DNA from: Mycobacterium gordonae
Lineage (GTDB): Bacteria; Actinomycetota; Actinomycetes; Mycobacteriales; Mycobacteriaceae
NCBI RefSeq assembly: GCF_002101675.1
Contig: NZ_LQOY01000255.1
Span: forward strand, 1 to 64,000
DNA length: 64,000 bases
Reading direction: 5' to 3'
Part shown: positions 18,349-28,420 of the stretch, piece by piece
Position numbering within the stretch: position 1 is the first letter of the stretch
How the letters are laid out: every line of letters starts with the position of its first letter
Position numbers and translations under genes: made by a program
Notes under the pieces: generated by a model
Databases searched by the model: none
Told to the model about the DNA's origin: nothing
The model's input: only the letters and a program-made list of their open reading frames with translations

Positions 18349-18621
18349 TCGGCAAGCCCGTATGATCTGAGCGGCCGCGGGTACCAGACAAGTGCTGACG
18401 GGAACGAAATCCCATGTGTCCGCGTTGCCAGAAAGCGATTCACCGGGCCCGCCGCATTGCTGCGGGCGAAGCTGTCAGCGCGCCGTGACCTGGCACTGAG
18501 GGTCGGCCGGGCTAGGCTCGTCGAGCTACCCATCGGTAGTCTGACGGTAGCTAGTCGGCGGCTCTGGCGATGGTTCGGCGAGGCTGGTGAGGGGCCGGTA
18601 AGGCCATTACGGAGGAGAACG

Positions 18622-20808
18622 ATGACTGATCGGGTGACCGAAGGCAACCTGCGCGTGGCTCGCGTGCTCTATGACTTCGTGAACAACGAGGCGCTGCCCG
18701 GCACCGGTATCGACCCGGACAGCTTCTGGGCGGGCGTCGACAAGGTCGTCACCGACCTCACCCCGCGCAACCAGGAACTACTGGCGACTCGCGACGAGCT
18801 GCAGGCCCAGATCGACAAGTGGCACAAACAACGGGTGATCGCACCGGTTGACCAGGAGGCCTACCGGGAGTTCCTCACCGAGATCGGCTACCTGCAGCCC
18901 GAACCTGACGACTTCACCATCACCACCTCCGGTGTCGACGACGAGATCACCACCACCGCGGGCCCGCAGCTGGTGGTGCCGGTGCTTAACGCGCGGTTCG
19001 CGCTCAATGCCGCCAACGCCCGGTGGGGCTCGCTGTATGACGCGCTGTACGGCACCGACGTCATCTCCGAAGACGACGGCGCCGAGAAGGGCTCGGGCTA
19101 CAACAAGGTGCGCGGCGACAAGGTCATCGCCTACGCCCGCAAGTTCCTCGACGGCGCCGTTCCGCTGGCGTCGGGCTCCTGGGTGGACGCCACCGGCTTG
19201 AGCATCGACGGCGGCCAGTTGCAGGTTGCGCTCGGATCCGAGTCGACCGGCCTGGCCGACCCGGGCAAGTTCGTCGGCTACTCCGGCGAGCTGGGCTCCC
19301 CCGGCTGGTCGGTGCTGCTGGTCAACAACGGTCTGCACATCGAAATCCTGATCGACCCGCAGTCGCCGATCGGCCAGACCGACGCGGCCGGCATCAAGGA
19401 CGTCATCCTGGAGTCCGCGATCACCACGATCATGGACTTCGAGGACTCGGTGACCGCCGTCGATGCCGACGACAAGGTGCTCGGCTACCGCAACTGGCTA
19501 GGCCTGAACCGGGGCGACCTGTCCGAAGAGGTGAGTAAGGACGGTAAGACCTTCACCCGCGTGCTCAACCCCGACCGCACCTACGCCACCCCGGACGGCG
19601 GCCAGCTGACGCTGCCCGGTCGCAGCCTGCTGTTCGTGCGCAATGTCGGTCACCTGATGACCAACGACGCCATTGTGGATGCAGATGGACATGAGGTGCC
19701 CGAGGGCATTCAGGACGCGTTGTTCACCGGGCTGATCGCCATTCACGGGCTGCGCGCGGGCGACGACAACGGTCCGCTGCGCAACAGCCGCACCGGTTCG
19801 GTGTACATCGTGAAGCCGAAGATGCACGGACCCGAAGAAGTTGCGTTCACCTGCGAGCTGTTCAGCCGCGTCGAGGACGTGCTCGGGCTGCCCCAGGCCA
19901 CCCTCAAGGTCGGCATCATGGACGAGGAGCGCCGCACCACCGTCAACCTCAAGGCTTGCATCAAGGCGGCGGCCGACCGGGTGGTGTTCATCAACACCGG
20001 GTTCCTCGACCGCACCGGCGACGAGATTCACACCTCGATGGAAGCCGGCCCGATGATCCGCAAGGGCGCGATGAAGAACAGCACCTGGATCAAGGCCTAC
20101 GAGGACGCCAACGTCGACACCGGACTTGCCGCCGGGTTCAAGGGCAAGGCCCAGATCGGCAAGGGCATGTGGGCGATGACGGAGTTGATGGCCGACATGG
20201 TCGAGCAGAAGATCGGCCAGCCCAAGGCCGGCGCCACGACGGCGTGGGTGCCGTCGCCGACGGCCGCGACCCTGCACGCGATGCACTACCACCAGGTCGA
20301 CGTGTCCGCCGTCCAGGACGAGCTCGCGGGCAAGAAGCGGACCACCCTCGACGAATTGCTGACGATCCCGCTGGCCAAGGAACTGGCCTGGGCGCCGGAG
20401 GAGATTCGCGAGGAGGTCGATAACAACTGTCAGTCCATCCTCGGTTATGTGGTGCGCTGGGTGGAGCAGGGCGTCGGTTGTTCGAAGGTGCCCGACATCC
20501 ACAACGTCGCGCTGATGGAGGACCGCGCGACGTTGCGCATCTCCAGCCAGCTACTGGCCAACTGGCTGCGTCACGGCGTCATCACCAGCGAGGATGTCCG
20601 GGCCAGCCTGGAACGGATGGCGCCGCTGGTGGACAAGCAGAACGAGGGCGACCGGTCCTACCGGCCGATGGCGCCCAACTTCGACGACAGCATCGCCTTC
20701 CTGGCTGCTCAGGAGCTGATCCTGTCCGGTGGTCAGCAGCCCAACGGCTACACCGAGCCGATCCTGCACCGCCGCCGCCGGGAGTTCAAAGCACGCGCGC
20801 GTGGCTGA
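18622..20808 (+). CDS. glcB: Malate synthase G
   Basis: 728 residues from ATG 18622, with GGAGGAG 7 nt upstream; the in-frame extension to 18457 has no family similarity. Malate synthase G condenses glyoxylate with acetyl-CoA to malate in the glyoxylate shunt. Family landmarks are the metal/catalytic region TTIMDFEDSVTAVDADDK, then FTCELFSRVEDVLGLP, the TGFLDRTGDEIHTSMEAGPM block and WVPSPTAATLHAMHYHQ. In M. tuberculosis this enzyme is also found extracellularly and binds laminin. The 273 nt upstream hold no gene and no operator I can name. Confidence 0.97.
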   Translation: MTDRVTEGNLRVARVLYDFVNNEALPGTGIDPDSFWAGVDKVVTDLTPRNQELLATRDELQAQIDKWHKQRVIAPVDQEAYREFLTEIGYLQPEPDDFTITTSGVDDEITTTAGPQLVVPVLNARFALNAANARWGSLYDALYGTDVISEDDGAEKGSGYNKVRGDKVIAYARKFLDGAVPLASGSWVDATGLSIDGGQLQVALGSESTGLADPGKFVGYSGELGSPGWSVLLVNNGLHIEILIDPQSPIGQTDAAGIKDVILESAITTIMDFEDSVTAVDADDKVLGYRNWLGLNRGDLSEEVSKDGKTFTRVLNPDRTYATPDGGQLTLPGRSLLFVRNVGHLMTNDAIVDADGHEVPEGIQDALFTGLIAIHGLRAGDDNGPLRNSRTGSVYIVKPKMHGPEEVAFTCELFSRVEDVLGLPQATLKVGIMDEERRTTVNLKACIKAAADRVVFINTGFLDRTGDEIHTSMEAGPMIRKGAMKNSTWIKAYEDANVDTGLAAGFKGKAQIGKGMWAMTELMADMVEQKIGQPKAGATTAWVPSPTAATLHAMHYHQVDVSAVQDELAGKKRTTLDELLTIPLAKELAWAPEEIREEVDNNCQSILGYVVRWVEQGVGCSKVPDIHNVALMEDRATLRISSQLLANWLRHGVITSEDVRASLERMAPLVDKQNEGDRSYRPMAPNFDDSIAFLAAQELILSGGQQPNGYTEPILHRRRREFKARARG

Positions 20809-20867
20809 GCTGCCCCTGACGGGCGGCGACCTGCACATGATTCAAGGGAGAGGACGCAGACACCGGC

Positions 20868-22856
20868 ATGGGTAGGCACAGCAAGCCCGACCCCGGGGAT
20901 TCCCTGCCCGAGCGCGAACCCGAGCCGTTCGACGAGCCTGTCGATGAACCGCAATACGGCGGCGACGACTACCAGCAACCCGCCGCCGCCGATGACTACC
21001 CCGACTTCGGTTACCGCCCGTCCGCGCCCGAGCCTGCGGCCGGCGTCGAGTCGCCGGTCGGAGAGCCGGCGGCGGAGACTCCCCCGCCGCCGCCGTTTCG
21101 GGCCAGTCATCGCGGGCTTCGCGACTGGCAGGGCGGCCACCGCAGCGTCGGTGGCCGGCGCGGCGTCAGCATCGGGGTGATCGTCGCGCTGGTCACCGTC
21201 GTCGTCGTGGTCGCCGGGGTGATCCTGTGGCAGTTCTTCGGTGACGCGCTGTCGCACCGCTCGCACACGGCCGCCGCGAACTGTGTGGGAGGCAAGGATG
21301 CCGTCGCCGTCCTCGCTGACCCGTCCATCGCCGACCAGGTCAAGCAACTCGCCGACGGCTACAACAAGCAGGCGGGCCCCATCGGCGACCGCTGTGTGGA
21401 GGTGACCGTCAAGCCGGCCAACTCCGACGCCGTGATCAGTGGCTTCATCGGCAAGTGGCCGGCCGAGCTGGGCGCCCAGCCGGGTCTGTGGGTTCCCGGG
21501 AGTTCGATCTCCGCGGCCCGGTTGTCCGGTGCCGCGGGCCAGAAGATCATCAGTGACAGCCGGTCTCTGGTGACCTCGCCGGTGCTGCTGGCCATCCGGC
21601 CGGAATTCAGCCAGGCCCTGTCCAAGCAGAACTGGGCGGCACTGCCGGGCCTGCAATCGAACCCGACCTCGATGGGCAACTGGGGATCCTTGCGGCTGGC
21701 CCTGCCGGTCGCCGGCAACGGCGACGCCACGTTTTTGGCCGGTGAGGCCATCGCCGCGGCGTCGGCGCCTGCCGGCGCTCCCCCGACATCCGGCAGCGCC
21801 GCGGTTCGCACGCTGGTGAGCGCGCAGCCCAAACTCCCCGACGACTCCCTCAACGAGGCTATGAACGCGCTGCTCAATCCGGGCACCAAGGCAGAGGAGG
21901 TGGCCGCGGCGCCGGTGCATGCCGTCGTGACCACTGAACAGCAGCTGTTCGCGCGCGGCCAGTCGATCTCGGATGCCAAGAGCAAGCTGGCGTCGTGGAC
22001 CCCGCCCGGCGCGGTCCCGGTGGCCGATTATCCGACCGTCTTGCTCAGTGGCTCGTGGCTGAAGCAGGAACAGACCACCGCCGCCAGCGCCTTCGCCCGC
22101 TACATGCACACTCCTGAGCAACTCGCGAAGCTGGCGAAGGCCGGATTCCGGGTCAACGGCGTCAATCCGCCGAGCAGCCCGGTGACCAATTTTGCGGCGT
22201 TGTCCTCCACTCTGTCGGTTGGAGACGACGCCATGCGTGCCACCCTGGCCGACACCATGGCCACCCCGTCGGCCGGGGTAGCCGCCACGATCATGCTCGA
22301 CCAGTCGTTGCCCAACGACGACGGCGGCGGCAAGACCCGGCTGGCCAACGTGATCGCGGCGCTGGACGGTCGCATCAAGGGGTTGCCACCCACGTCGGTC
22401 ATCGGCCTGTGGACGTTCGACGGCCACGAGGGTCGGGCCGAGGTTCCGGCCGGGCCGTTGGCCGACCAGGTCAACGGGCAGCCCCGCTCGGCGGCGTTGT
22501 CGGCGGCGCTGGACAAGCAGTATTCCTCCGGGGGCGGGGCGGTGTCGTTCACCACGCTGCGCCTGATCTATCAGGAGATGCTGGCCAATTACCGTGCCGG
22601 CCAAGAGAATTCGATCCTGGTGATCACCGCCGGGCCGCACACAGATCAAAGTCTGGACGGTCCGGGGCTACAGGACTTCATCAAGAACAGCGCCGACCCG
22701 GCCAGGCCTGTCGCGGTCAACGTGATCGACTTCGGCGGGGATCCGGACCGGGCCACCTGGGAAGCGGTCGCCCGGTTGAGCGGCGGTAGTTACCAGAACC
22801 TGCCGACGTCTGCCGGGCCCGATTTGGCCACCGCGGTCAACAATTTCCTGAGCTGA
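20868..22856 (+). CDS. Membrane-anchored VWA-domain protein (Rv1836c-like)
   Basis: 662 residues (Rv1836c is about 677). The first 95 residues are acidic and Pro-rich and cytoplasmic. One transmembrane helix follows, SIGVIVALVTVVVVVAGVIL, then an extracytoplasmic part. That part starts with a solute-binding-like domain (CVGGKDAVAVLADPSIADQV, YPTVLLSGSWLKQEQTTAAS). It ends with a von Willebrand factor A domain containing MLDQSLPND and VLVITAGPHTDQSLDGPGLQ. The substrate or partner is unknown; the architecture suggests envelope-associated binding of protein or metal ligands. Confidence 0.85.
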   Translation: MGRHSKPDPGDSLPEREPEPFDEPVDEPQYGGDDYQQPAAADDYPDFGYRPSAPEPAAGVESPVGEPAAETPPPPPFRASHRGLRDWQGGHRSVGGRRGVSIGVIVALVTVVVVVAGVILWQFFGDALSHRSHTAAANCVGGKDAVAVLADPSIADQVKQLADGYNKQAGPIGDRCVEVTVKPANSDAVISGFIGKWPAELGAQPGLWVPGSSISAARLSGAAGQKIISDSRSLVTSPVLLAIRPEFSQALSKQNWAALPGLQSNPTSMGNWGSLRLALPVAGNGDATFLAGEAIAAASAPAGAPPTSGSAAVRTLVSAQPKLPDDSLNEAMNALLNPGTKAEEVAAAPVHAVVTTEQQLFARGQSISDAKSKLASWTPPGAVPVADYPTVLLSGSWLKQEQTTAASAFARYMHTPEQLAKLAKAGFRVNGVNPPSSPVTNFAALSSTLSVGDDAMRATLADTMATPSAGVAATIMLDQSLPNDDGGGKTRLANVIAALDGRIKGLPPTSVIGLWTFDGHEGRAEVPAGPLADQVNGQPRSAALSAALDKQYSSGGGAVSFTTLRLIYQEMLANYRAGQENSILVITAGPHTDQSLDGPGLQDFIKNSADPARPVAVNVIDFGGDPDRATWEAVARLSGGSYQNLPTSAGPDLATAVNNFLS

Positions 22857-23032
22857 GGCCGCACTAGAATTGCACCGGTCCGTCAAATTCCGCTCAACTA
22901 CGGCACCTCGATTTCGAAAAGCTGGTGTGGCGGCGATCACAGTCCTAGCATGTCTGCGCGGAGCTAGTTGATTCGGTTCGGCTTTCCTGGTGCGTCGTTG
23001 GGGTGCCGGCCACTCGCGAGGAGGTTCGGATC

Positions 23033-24643
23033 GTGAATTTCTCGGTGTTCCCCCCAGAAATCAATTCTCGGCTGATGTTCTCGGGTGCCGGTTCGGGTCC
23101 GATGTTGGAAGCGGCAGCGGCCTGGGAAGGATTGGCTTCGGAGTTGAGTTCGGCGGCGTCGTCGTTCGGATCGGTGACGGCGGGGCTCGCTGGTCAGGCC
23201 TGGCAGGGTCCGGCGGCTGCCGCGATGATGGGTGCGGCGGCCCCGTATTCGCAGTGGCTCGGCGCCGCAGCTGCCGAAGCCGCGGGCGCGGCCGGTCAGG
23301 CCCGAGCTGTTGCATCGGCCTTCGAGACAGCCAGGGCGGCGATAGTGCATCCGCTGATGGTGGAACTCAACCGCAATTCACTGGTACGTGCCGTGGTATC
23401 GAATTGGTTTGGTCTCAATGCGCCGGCGATCGCCGCGCTGGAAAGTGATTACGAGCAGATGTGGGCCCGCGATGTGTCCGCCATGTTCGGATATCACGGT
23501 GAGGCCTCGATAGCGGCGGCACAGTTGGCCCCGGCGCAGAGTTTGCAGGACTTGCTCCTTACCCTGCCCAACCTGGGGATCGGCAACCTGGGCAATGCCA
23601 ACCTCGGCAACGGCAACACCGGCAGCGGCAACGTGGGTAGTGGGAATGTCGGCAACTCGAATGTGGGCGGCGGAAATATCGGCAGTAGCAACTTCGGATT
23701 TGGAAACGGCTCTATCAACCCCGACGGTCCCACGGACACTTTCAAGAGCAACGGAAACATCGGCGCTGGCAACATCGGAAACAGCAATTTCGGCTTAGGG
23801 AACGCCGGCAATAATAATGTCGGTGTCGGAAATAACGGAAGCGGTAATTACGGTGGCGGCAACACCGGCACCAGGAATATCGGCGGGGGCAACAATGGCC
23901 ACGGCAATATCGGCTTCGGGAACACCGGCACCGACAACATCGGCATAGGGCTCACCGGGGATCACCAGGTGGGCATCAACCTTGCGGGCCTGCTGAACTC
24001 TGGCAGCGGAAACTTCGGATTCGGTAACTCGGGCCACAATAACATCGGGTTCTTCAACTCCGGTGACGGCAACATCGGCATCTTCAATTCGGGCATCAAC
24101 GCCGTTAATCCGGGCCATGTCAACAACATCGGTGTCGGGAATTCCGGCTCGGTAAACTTCGGCTTCGGGAACTCCGGCGCAGTAAACACCGGTGTCGGCA
24201 ACGGAGGTATTTTCAACACCGGTTTCGGCAATGCGGGCGGTGCAAACACCGGGTGGAACAACACCGGATTGGTCAACACCGGAGGGGGTAATTCGGGTAG
24301 CGCCAACACCGGGTTCTGGAATGCGGGTGACACGAACAACGGATTTGGTTTCACCACCGATTCCGGCCTGGTCAGTTCGGGGTTCGGAAACAGCGGCACG
24401 CCTTCCTCCGGCTTCTTCAATACGGCCACCGGGGCGGACCCAACCGGTGACCGCGGATATATGTCCGGCTTCTTCAACACCGCCACGGGCACGAACAACA
24501 AGACCGTCGGTGTGATCTCAGGCTTCGGAAACACCGGATTGCCGATAGGTGTTGAGGACTGGGCCGGCGGCAACTCGGGCTTGTTCAACTTGGGCAGCAG
24601 CTTGGTGTCAGGGTTGTTGGGATTGAGGATTTTGCTGCCGTAA
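23033..24643 (+). CDS. PPE family protein, MPTR subgroup
   Basis: 536 residues from GTG 23033, with GAGGAGG at about 23019 deciding the start (a longer frame begins at 23003). N-terminal PPE domain: FSVFPPEINSRLMFSGAGS, then AWQGPAAAAM, the WxG-type turn. From about residue 180 the MPTR repeats of NxGxGNxG pentapeptides begin and run almost to the end. PPE-MPTR proteins are ESX-5 substrates at the cell surface. I know of no PPE gene at this point in M. tuberculosis, where two hydrolase genes lie between the Rv1836c and Rv1833c homologues, so this is probably a replacement. It ends 36 nt before the dehalogenase-like gene. Confidence 0.9.
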   Translation: MNFSVFPPEINSRLMFSGAGSGPMLEAAAAWEGLASELSSAASSFGSVTAGLAGQAWQGPAAAAMMGAAAPYSQWLGAAAAEAAGAAGQARAVASAFETARAAIVHPLMVELNRNSLVRAVVSNWFGLNAPAIAALESDYEQMWARDVSAMFGYHGEASIAAAQLAPAQSLQDLLLTLPNLGIGNLGNANLGNGNTGSGNVGSGNVGNSNVGGGNIGSSNFGFGNGSINPDGPTDTFKSNGNIGAGNIGNSNFGLGNAGNNNVGVGNNGSGNYGGGNTGTRNIGGGNNGHGNIGFGNTGTDNIGIGLTGDHQVGINLAGLLNSGSGNFGFGNSGHNNIGFFNSGDGNIGIFNSGINAVNPGHVNNIGVGNSGSVNFGFGNSGAVNTGVGNGGIFNTGFGNAGGANTGWNNTGLVNTGGGNSGSANTGFWNAGDTNNGFGFTTDSGLVSSGFGNSGTPSSGFFNTATGADPTGDRGYMSGFFNTATGTNNKTVGVISGFGNTGLPIGVEDWAGGNSGLFNLGSSLVSGLLGLRILLP

Positions 24644-24679
24644 TCGCCGCAGATACAGGACCACTCGAAGGAGCACGAC

Positions 24680-25540
24680 ATCACCATCGATTTCATCCCA
24701 GACCCCTCGCTGTACCCGTTCGAGTCGCGCTGGTTCGACAGCTCACGGGGCCGGGTCCACTACATCGACGAGGGCGACGGGCCGCCCATCCTGTTCTGCC
24801 ACGGCAACCCGACCTGGAGCTTTCTCTACCGCGACATCATCGTCGCGCTACGGGACCGGTTCCGTTGCATCGCACCGGATTACCTCGGCTTCGGCCTGTC
24901 CGAGCGACCGGCGGGCTTCGGGTACAAGATCGACGAACACGCACGCATCGTCGGCGAATTCGTGGACCACCTGGGTCTGGACGGATTCGTGACGATGGGA
25001 CAGGACTGGGGTGGTCCGGTCGGCATGGCCGTGGCGGTCGAGCGCGCCGACCGGGTCCGCGGAGTCGTGTTGGGCAACACCTGGTTCTGGCCGACGGACG
25101 TGCTGACCACCAAGATCTTCAGCCGGGTCATGTCCAGTCCGCCCATGCAGTACGCGATCTTGAAACGCAACTTCTTTGTGGAACAACTGATTCCGGCCGG
25201 GACGGCGCGCCGGCTCAGCCCGGCGGTCTTGGAGCACTACCGGGCGGTGCAGCCAAACGCCGAAGCGCGCAAGGGCGTCGCCGAGATGCCGAAACAGATC
25301 CTGGCCGCCCGTCCCCTGCTGGAACGACTCAGCCGGGAAGTGCCGGCCAAGCTCGGAAGCAAACCCGCCCTCTTTGTCTGGGGCATGAAGGATTTCGCGT
25401 TCCGGCCGGGCCCGTCATTGCCGCACATGCGTGCGGCGTTCCCCGATCATGTGCTGGTCGAGCTGCCTAGCGCGAAACACTTCATCCAAGAGGACGCGCC
25501 CGACGAGATCGCCGCGGCGATCCTCGACCGCTTCAGTTAG
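24680..25540 (+). CDS. Haloalkane dehalogenase-like alpha/beta hydrolase (Rv1833c-like), apparent ATC start
   Basis: 286 residues if translation starts at ATC 24680, the length I recall for Rv1833c. There is no ATG, GTG or TTG in frame between the PPE stop at 24643 and GTG 24962, yet conserved sequence begins at 24680, 6 nt behind a clear GAAGGAG. Starting at 24962 would delete the oxyanion motif HGNPTWS (41-47). Catalytic residues: nucleophile Asp109 in GQDWGGP, halide-site Trp110 and His267 in AKHFIQED. Haloalkane dehalogenases hydrolyse carbon-halogen bonds; the natural substrate is unknown. It overlaps the gcvB stop by 3-4 nt, tail to tail. Confidence 0.8.
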   Translation: MTIDFIPDPSLYPFESRWFDSSRGRVHYIDEGDGPPILFCHGNPTWSFLYRDIIVALRDRFRCIAPDYLGFGLSERPAGFGYKIDEHARIVGEFVDHLGLDGFVTMGQDWGGPVGMAVAVERADRVRGVVLGNTWFWPTDVLTTKIFSRVMSSPPMQYAILKRNFFVEQLIPAGTARRLSPAVLEHYRAVQPNAEARKGVAEMPKQILAARPLLERLSREVPAKLGSKPALFVWGMKDFAFRPGPSLPHMRAAFPDHVLVELPSAKHFIQEDAPDEIAAAILDRFS

Positions 25541-28377
25541 GCGAACGCCTCGACCGGCGGGCACGAGCAGACCAGGTTGCGGTCGCCATAGGCGCCGTCG
25601 ATGCGCCGCACCGGCGGCCACACCTTCGGCCGCCACGTCTTGCCCAGCGGATACGCGGCTTCCTCCCGCGTGTACGGGTGGTTCCACTCGGCTGCCACCA
25701 GGCACTCGGCCGTGTGCGGCGCGCCGCGCAGCGGGTTGTCGTCCACCGGCCACTGTCCGGACCCGACGCGGTCGATCTCGCCGCGGATGCCGATCATCGC
25801 CTCGCAGAACGCGTCCACCTCGGCCAGGCTCTCGCTCTCGGTGGGCTCCACCATCAGCGTGCCGGCCACCGGGAAGCTCATGGTGGGTGCGTGAAAACCA
25901 TAGTCCGCCAACCGCTTCGCGACATCGTCGACCGTGACGCCGGTTGCCTTGGTGATGCCGCGCAGATCCAGGATGCACTCGTGGGCCACCATGCCGTTCT
26001 CACCGGTGTAGAGCACCGGGAAGTACTCGTCGAGGCGCCGCGCGATGTAGTTGGCCGACGCGATCGCCGTCAGCGAAGCTGCCCGCAAACCGTCGCCGCC
26101 CATCATCCTGATGTAGGCCCAGCTGATCGGCAGAATCGACGCGGACCCGTAGGGCGCGGCCGACACCGGGTGTCCCTGCGGCAGTTCGGAGGCGTGCGGG
26201 TGGCCGGGTAGGAACTCCGCCAGGTGCGACCGCACGGCTACCGGGCCGACACCGGGGCCGCCGCCCCCGTGCGGGATGCAGAACGTCTTGTGCAGGTTCA
26301 GGTGGCTGACGTCGCCGCCGAATTTGCCCGGCCGGGCCAGGCCCACCAGTGCGTTCAGATTGGCGCCGTCCACGTAGACCTGGCCGCCGGCGTCGTGCAC
26401 GGCGGCGCAGATGTCGGCGATGTCGTGTTCGTAGACACCATGCGTGGACGGATAGGTGATCATCAGTGCCGAAAGCCGGTCAGCGTGCTCGTTGACCTTG
26501 ACGCGCAGGTCGTCGAGGTCGACGTCGCCGTTCTCGTGGCAGCCCACTACCACCACCCGCATGCCGGCCAGCGCGGCCGAGGCCGCATTGGTGCCGTGTG
26601 CGCTGGAGGGGATCAGGCAGATGTCGCGGTGCGGTTCACCACGGCTGGCGTGGTAGTCGTGGATCGCCAGCAGCCCCGCATACTCGCCCTGCGAACCCGC
26701 GTTGGGTTGCAGCGAGACGGCGTCGTAACCGGTGATGGCGACCAGCCAGTTCTCCAGGTCGGCGATCAGTCGGCGCAGGCCCGGGGTGTCGGAGGCCGGC
26801 GCGAACGGGTGCTGGCGCCCGAACTCCGGCCAGGTGATCGCCTCCATCTCCGCGGCCGCATTGAGCTTCATGGTGCACGACCCGAGCGGGATCATGCTGC
26901 GGTCCAGGGCAATGTCCTTGTCCGCCAGGGTGCGCAGGTAACGCATCATCGACGTCTCCGTGCGGTACCGGTGGAACGCCGGATGAGTCAGGAAATCCGA
27001 TGTGCGCGTTGCGATTTCGGATCGCACCGGCTCGGCGGTCGATACCCCGAACGCGTCCAGCACCGCCGCGACGTGGGCGTCGGTGGTTGCTTCGTCGCAC
27101 GCCACCGACACGTGGTCGGCGTCGACGCGCCACAGGTTGATGCCGCCGGACTTGGCCGCGGCCACCACCTCGTCGGCGCGGCCCGGCACGCGCGCGAGCA
27201 CAGTGTCGAAGAAGGTGTCGTGCACCAGTGCCTCGCCCAGGGCCGCGGCGATGGTCTCGGCCTGCGCATGCACCCGGTGCGCGATGGCCCTCAGCCCCTC
27301 CGGACCGTGATAGCTGGCGTACATCGCGGCCATCACCGCCAGCAGCACCTGCGCGGTGCAGATGTTGCTGGTCGCCTTGTCCCGGCGGATGTGTTGTTCG
27401 CGGGTTTGCAGCGCCAGGCGGTATGCATCACTGCCGTCGGCGTCTTTCGACACCCCCACCAGCCGGCCCGGCAACTGCCGGGCGTGCTTGGTGTGCACCG
27501 CCAGATATCCGGCGTGCGGGCCGCCGAATCCCATTGGCACACCGAACCGTTGGGTAGTGCCGAACGCGACGTCGGCGCCGAGCTCACCGGGCGGTGTCAG
27601 CAACGTCAGGGCCAGCAGGTCGGCCCCGACAGCCACCAGCGCCCCGCGGTCGTGCGCCTGGCCCACCAGCGCGCGCCAGTCGGTGATCCGGCCGCTGGCG
27701 CCCGGGAGTTGGGCGATGACCCCGAAGAAGTCTCCGTCGGGCAGGCCGTCACGCAGGTCGGCGGTGACGATCTCAATACCCAGCGGCTTGGCCCGGGTGG
27801 CCAGGATGGCGGCGGTCTGCGCGAACACGTCGACGTCGACCGCAAGCCGGTTCGCCGGGCCCCGGCAGGCGCGGTGCATCAGCGTCATGGCCTCGGCGGC
27901 CGCGGTGCCCTCGTCAAGCATCGAGGCGTTGGCGATCTCAAGGCCGGTGAGGTCGGTAACCATGGTCTGGAAATTCAGCAGTGCTTCCAGGCGGCCCTGG
28001 CTGATCTCGGGCTGATACGGCGTGTAGGCGGTGTACCAGGCCGGATTCTCCATGATGTTGCGCAGCAGCACCGGCGGCGTGAGCGTGTCGTAGTAACCCT
28101 GCCCGATCATCGACACCGCGACCGTGTTGCTGTCTGCCAGCGCCCGCAGCTCGGCCAGCGCCTCGGCCTCGGTGGCGGCCGGCGGTAGCGCGTCCAGGCC
28201 CGGGGCGAGACCGGCGCCGGTCAGCTTGTCGAGGATGCCGCTGGGCACGGCTTTGGCGGCCAGTTCGTCCAGGGAGCCGACGCCGATGACGTCCAGGATG
28301 GTCGCGACGGCGGAGCCGTCCAAACCGATGTGCCGGTCTGCGAACGTGGAAGGGTCGGGCGTCGATTTTCCAGACAC
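25537..28377 (-). CDS. gcvB: Glycine dehydrogenase (decarboxylating), P protein
   Basis: 946 residues from GTG 28377 (MSGKSTPDPSTFADRHIG); the frame upstream runs into the riboswitch and is not coding. PLP-dependent P protein of the glycine cleavage system, which decarboxylates glycine and loads the aminomethyl group onto GcvH. The PLP lysine lies in NLHKTFCIPHGGGGPG, preceded by YVDGANLNALVGLARPGKFG. Other landmarks are MIGQGYYDTLTPPVLLRN and YTPYQPEISQGRLEALLN. A tandem glycine riboswitch precedes it. The H-protein gene lies 3.2 kb upstream on the same strand. Confidence 0.97.
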   Translation of the reverse strand: MSGKSTPDPSTFADRHIGLDGSAVATILDVIGVGSLDELAAKAVPSGILDKLTGAGLAPGLDALPPAATEAEALAELRALADSNTVAVSMIGQGYYDTLTPPVLLRNIMENPAWYTAYTPYQPEISQGRLEALLNFQTMVTDLTGLEIANASMLDEGTAAAEAMTLMHRACRGPANRLAVDVDVFAQTAAILATRAKPLGIEIVTADLRDGLPDGDFFGVIAQLPGASGRITDWRALVGQAHDRGALVAVGADLLALTLLTPPGELGADVAFGTTQRFGVPMGFGGPHAGYLAVHTKHARQLPGRLVGVSKDADGSDAYRLALQTREQHIRRDKATSNICTAQVLLAVMAAMYASYHGPEGLRAIAHRVHAQAETIAAALGEALVHDTFFDTVLARVPGRADEVVAAAKSGGINLWRVDADHVSVACDEATTDAHVAAVLDAFGVSTAEPVRSEIATRTSDFLTHPAFHRYRTETSMMRYLRTLADKDIALDRSMIPLGSCTMKLNAAAEMEAITWPEFGRQHPFAPASDTPGLRRLIADLENWLVAITGYDAVSLQPNAGSQGEYAGLLAIHDYHASRGEPHRDICLIPSSAHGTNAASAALAGMRVVVVGCHENGDVDLDDLRVKVNEHADRLSALMITYPSTHGVYEHDIADICAAVHDAGGQVYVDGANLNALVGLARPGKFGGDVSHLNLHKTFCIPHGGGGPGVGPVAVRSHLAEFLPGHPHASELPQGHPVSAAPYGSASILPISWAYIRMMGGDGLRAASLTAIASANYIARRLDEYFPVLYTGENGMVAHECILDLRGITKATGVTVDDVAKRLADYGFHAPTMSFPVAGTLMVEPTESESLAEVDAFCEAMIGIRGEIDRVGSGQWPVDDNPLRGAPHTAECLVAAEWNHPYTREEAAYPLGKTWRPKVWPPVRRIDGAYGDRNLVCSCPPVEAFA

Positions 28378-28420
28378 GAGGTGAATCTCCTGACGTAGGG
28401 CACCACTGAACACGGGCCCC

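Noticed and set aside
20748..22649. Long minus-strand open frame opposite the VWA membrane protein gene
   Set aside because: Composition shadow of the plus-strand gene, Gly/Arg/His-rich, no domain.
23560..24600. Regular short repeats resembling a CRISPR array
   Set aside because: They are in-frame NxGxGNxG codon repeats of the PPE-MPTR protein, without spacers of constant length.
26224..28188. Long plus-strand open frame opposite gcvB
   Set aside because: Mirror of the gcvB coding frame; no start context and no recognisable domain.
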